From: Rubrobacter sp. | GTDB taxonomy: Bacteria > Actinomycetota > Rubrobacteria > Rubrobacterales > Rubrobacteraceae | Direction of reading: 5' to 3' | DNA length: 5,477 nucleotides | Assembly: GCA_016781635.1 (NCBI GenBank) | Contig: JADDPY010000054.1 | Coordinates: 1 to 5,477 of the forward strand | In this document: in pieces, positions 3,915 through 5,477 of the stretch | How positions within the stretch are numbered: the stretch's first letter is position 1 | Layout of the letters: every line of letters begins with the position of its first letter | Position numbers and translations under genes: made by a program | Notes under the pieces: generated by a model | The model's input: only the letters and a program-made list of their open reading frames with translations | The model's database searches: none | Told to the model about the DNA's origin: nothing

Positions 3915-5477
3915 ATGGAATATCGCAACATTGCTATCATTGCACACGTCGACCACGGGAAGACGACGCTCGTGGACGGGATGCTCACGCAGACCATGGA
4001 GCTCGGGCACGGGCAGGAGATCGCCGAGCGCGCGATGGACTCGAACGTTCTGGAGAAGGAGCGGGGCATTACGATCCTCTCCAAGAACACCGCCGTCGAG
4101 TACGAGGGCGTCAAGGTCAACATAGTCGATACCCCGGGCCACGCGGACTTCGGCGGCGAGGTCGAGCGCGTCCTCGGGATGGTCGACGGTTGCCTGCTCC
4201 TCGTGGACGCGGCCGAGGGTCCGATGCCGCAGACGCGCTTCGTGCTTCGGAAGGCCATCGAGCTCGGCCTCAAGCCGATCGTGGTCATCAACAAGATAGA
4301 CCGTCAGGACGCCCGGCCCGAGGAGGTCGTGGATCTGACGTTCGACCTCATGGCCGAGCTCGGGGCATCGGACGAGCAGCTCGATTTCCCGATCCTGTAC
4401 GCCGTCGCTCGTGAGGGCAAGGTGTTCGGCGATTTGGACGATCCGCAGGACGACATGCACGAGCTTTTCGAGACGATTCTGGGGCAGATTCCGGCGCCCG
4501 CGGTGGAGCTCGAGCAGCCGTTCCAGATGGTCGTCGCCAACCTCGACTACTCGGATTATCTCGGGCGGATCGTGATCGGGCGCGTGCGGCGCGGCAAGGT
4601 AAAGCGCGGCGAATCCGTCAACTTGATCCACAAGGACGGCACGATGACGAAGGTCCGCGTGGCGCAGCCGTTCACGCACCTCGGGCTGAAGCGCATCGAG
4701 GTCGAGGAGGTCGGCTCGGGAGACATCGTGGCGCTCTCCGGGATCGAGAACGCCCAGATCGGGGAGACCGTCGCGGACCTCATGCAGCCGATGGCGCTCC
4801 CGATCATTACGGTCGATGAGCCGACGGTTAGCATGGTCTTCCAGCCGAACACCTCGCCGTTCGCCGGTAAAGAAGGCAAGTTCGTCACCAGCCGCCACCT
4901 CGGGGACCGCTTGAGGCGTGAGGTTCAGACCAACGTGTCGCTGCGCGTCGAGGAACTCCGCCCGGACGAGTTCCAGGTCTCCGGGAGGGGCGAGCTTCAC
5001 CTTTCCATCCTGCTGGAGAACATGCGCCGGGAGGGGTACGAGGTGCAGGTCAGCGCGCCGGAGGTCATCACGCGCGAGATCGACGGCAAAAAGCACGAGC
5101 CGGTCGAGCACCTCGTGATCGACGTGCCCGAGGAGTTCGCCTCGGCCGTGATCGGGGTCTTGAGCAGCCGCCGGGGGAACCTCGCGAACATGGAGATGCA
5201 GGGGAGCCGGACGCGGGTCGAGTTCAGGATCCCGTCGCGCGCCCTCTTCGGGTTCCGCACGCAGTTTCTCTCTATGACGCAGGGGACGGGGATCATGAAC
5301 CACGTCTTCGACGGCTACGCCCCGTGGGCGGGCGAGTTCAAGACCCGCCAGAACGGTTCCCTCGTAGCGTCTGAGGCCGGCAGCGCCTTTGCCTACTCGA
5401 TCTGGAAGCTCCAGGACCGCGGCACGTTCTTTATCACGCCCGCGACCGAGGTCTACGTCGGGATGGTCGTCGGCGAG
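3915..5477 (+). CDS. typA: ribosome-associated translational GTPase TypA/BipA (3' end cut by window)
   Basis: TypA/BipA is an EF-G/LepA-like GTPase that binds the 70S ribosome and helps 50S assembly and growth under cold or other stress. The visible 521 residues contain the whole G domain: AHVDHGKTT at 10-18 (P loop), LEKERGITI at 46-54 (switch I), [11 protein letters not shown] at 72-82 (G3), and NKIDR at 126-130 (G4). The G5 position reads YAVAREG (162-168), where YASA is common. The beta-barrel domain II covers about 200-295 ([20 protein letters not shown]). Domain III includes GRGELHL at 357-363. The EF-G domain V-like fold runs from about 395 ([11 protein letters not shown]) to 480 ([10 protein letters not shown]). 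The TypA-specific C-terminal domain has started ([19 protein letters not shown]), but about 90 residues of the usual 605-615 are beyond the edge. There are no frameshifts. Expression may be controlled by the leader terminator upstream. Confidence 0.98.
   Translation, partial: MEYRNIAIIAHVDHGKTTLVDGMLTQTMELGHGQEIAERAMDSNVLEKERGITILSKNTAVEYEGVKVNIVDTPGHADFGGEVERVLGMVDGCLLLVDAAEGPMPQTRFVLRKAIELGLKPIVVINKIDRQDARPEEVVDLTFDLMAELGASDEQLDFPILYAVAREGKVFGDLDDPQDDMHELFETILGQIPAPAVELEQPFQMVVANLDYSDYLGRIVIGRVRRGKVKRGESVNLIHKDGTMTKVRVAQPFTHLGLKRIEVEEVGSGDIVALSGIENAQIGETVADLMQPMALPIITVDEPTVSMVFQPNTSPFAGKEGKFVTSRHLGDRLRREVQTNVSLRVEELRPDEFQVSGRGELHLSILLENMRREGYEVQVSAPEVITREIDGKKHEPVEHLVIDVPEEFASAVIGVLSSRRGNLANMEMQGSRTRVEFRIPSRALFGFRTQFLSMTQGTGIMNHVFDGYAPWAGEFKTRQNGSLVASEAGSAFAYSIWKLQDRGTFFITPATEVYVGMVVGE

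Noticed and set aside
3679..4125. 148-codon plus-strand open frame running into typA in another frame
   Set aside because: More than 200 bases overlap the N-terminal GTPase-coding part of typA out of frame, and the overlapping part is Arg/Ser-rich shadow sequence.
3840..5303. 487-codon open frame on the minus strand opposite typA
   Set aside because: Its length is explained by the GC-rich codon bias of typA. The translation is His/Asp/Arg/Leu-heavy low-information sequence, and the plus strand encodes a complete, motif-perfect TypA.

Overview
The window is GC-rich bacterial chromosome. Its codons mostly end in G or C and GTG/TTG starts are used. The style suggests a high-GC Gram-positive bacterium, perhaps a Rubrobacter-like actinobacterium, but that rests on composition and general resemblance and no marker here settles it. 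No mobile element, CRISPR array, tRNA or rRNA was found.

Layout. (1) At the left edge a minus-strand gene seems to begin at base 29 behind a strong ribosome binding site and run out of the window. (2) Bases 128-619 (-) encode an unrecognised 163-residue protein with a coiled coil and a small conserved-looking C-terminal segment; it has a good promoter and a GC-rich hairpin after its stop. (3) Divergent from it, bases 792-2329 (+) hold a two-gene unit: a small cupin-like protein overlapping an FAD-dependent aromatic-ring monooxygenase. (4) Convergent with this pair, bases 2446-3516 (-) encode an Old Yellow Enzyme of the YqjM/NamA class. A hairpin at 2364-2402, with a T-rich tail on the minus side, separates the two units. 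(5) From 3915 to the right edge (+) lies typA/bipA, the ribosome-associated GTPase, complete for its first 521 residues and cut by the window end.

The two redox enzymes and the cupin could take part in oxidation and reduction of small aromatic or enone compounds, but nothing ties them to one pathway. TypA is an unrelated housekeeping and stress gene.

The most interesting part is the roughly 400-base gap before typA. It carries, in order on the plus strand, a promoter-like pair (3640-3669), a possible 25-codon leader peptide containing TTA and CTA leucine codons (3731-3808), a textbook intrinsic terminator (3819-3844) with no upstream plus-strand gene to terminate, and then the typA ribosome binding site. 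Bases 3793-3801, inside the last codons of the leader peptide, can pair with 3820-3828 and would block the terminator. This looks like a ribosome-sensing transcription attenuator in front of a translational GTPase, similar in plan to the leaders of tet(M)-type genes. It is a hypothesis from sequence only; an independent small RNA ending at the terminator is the main alternative.
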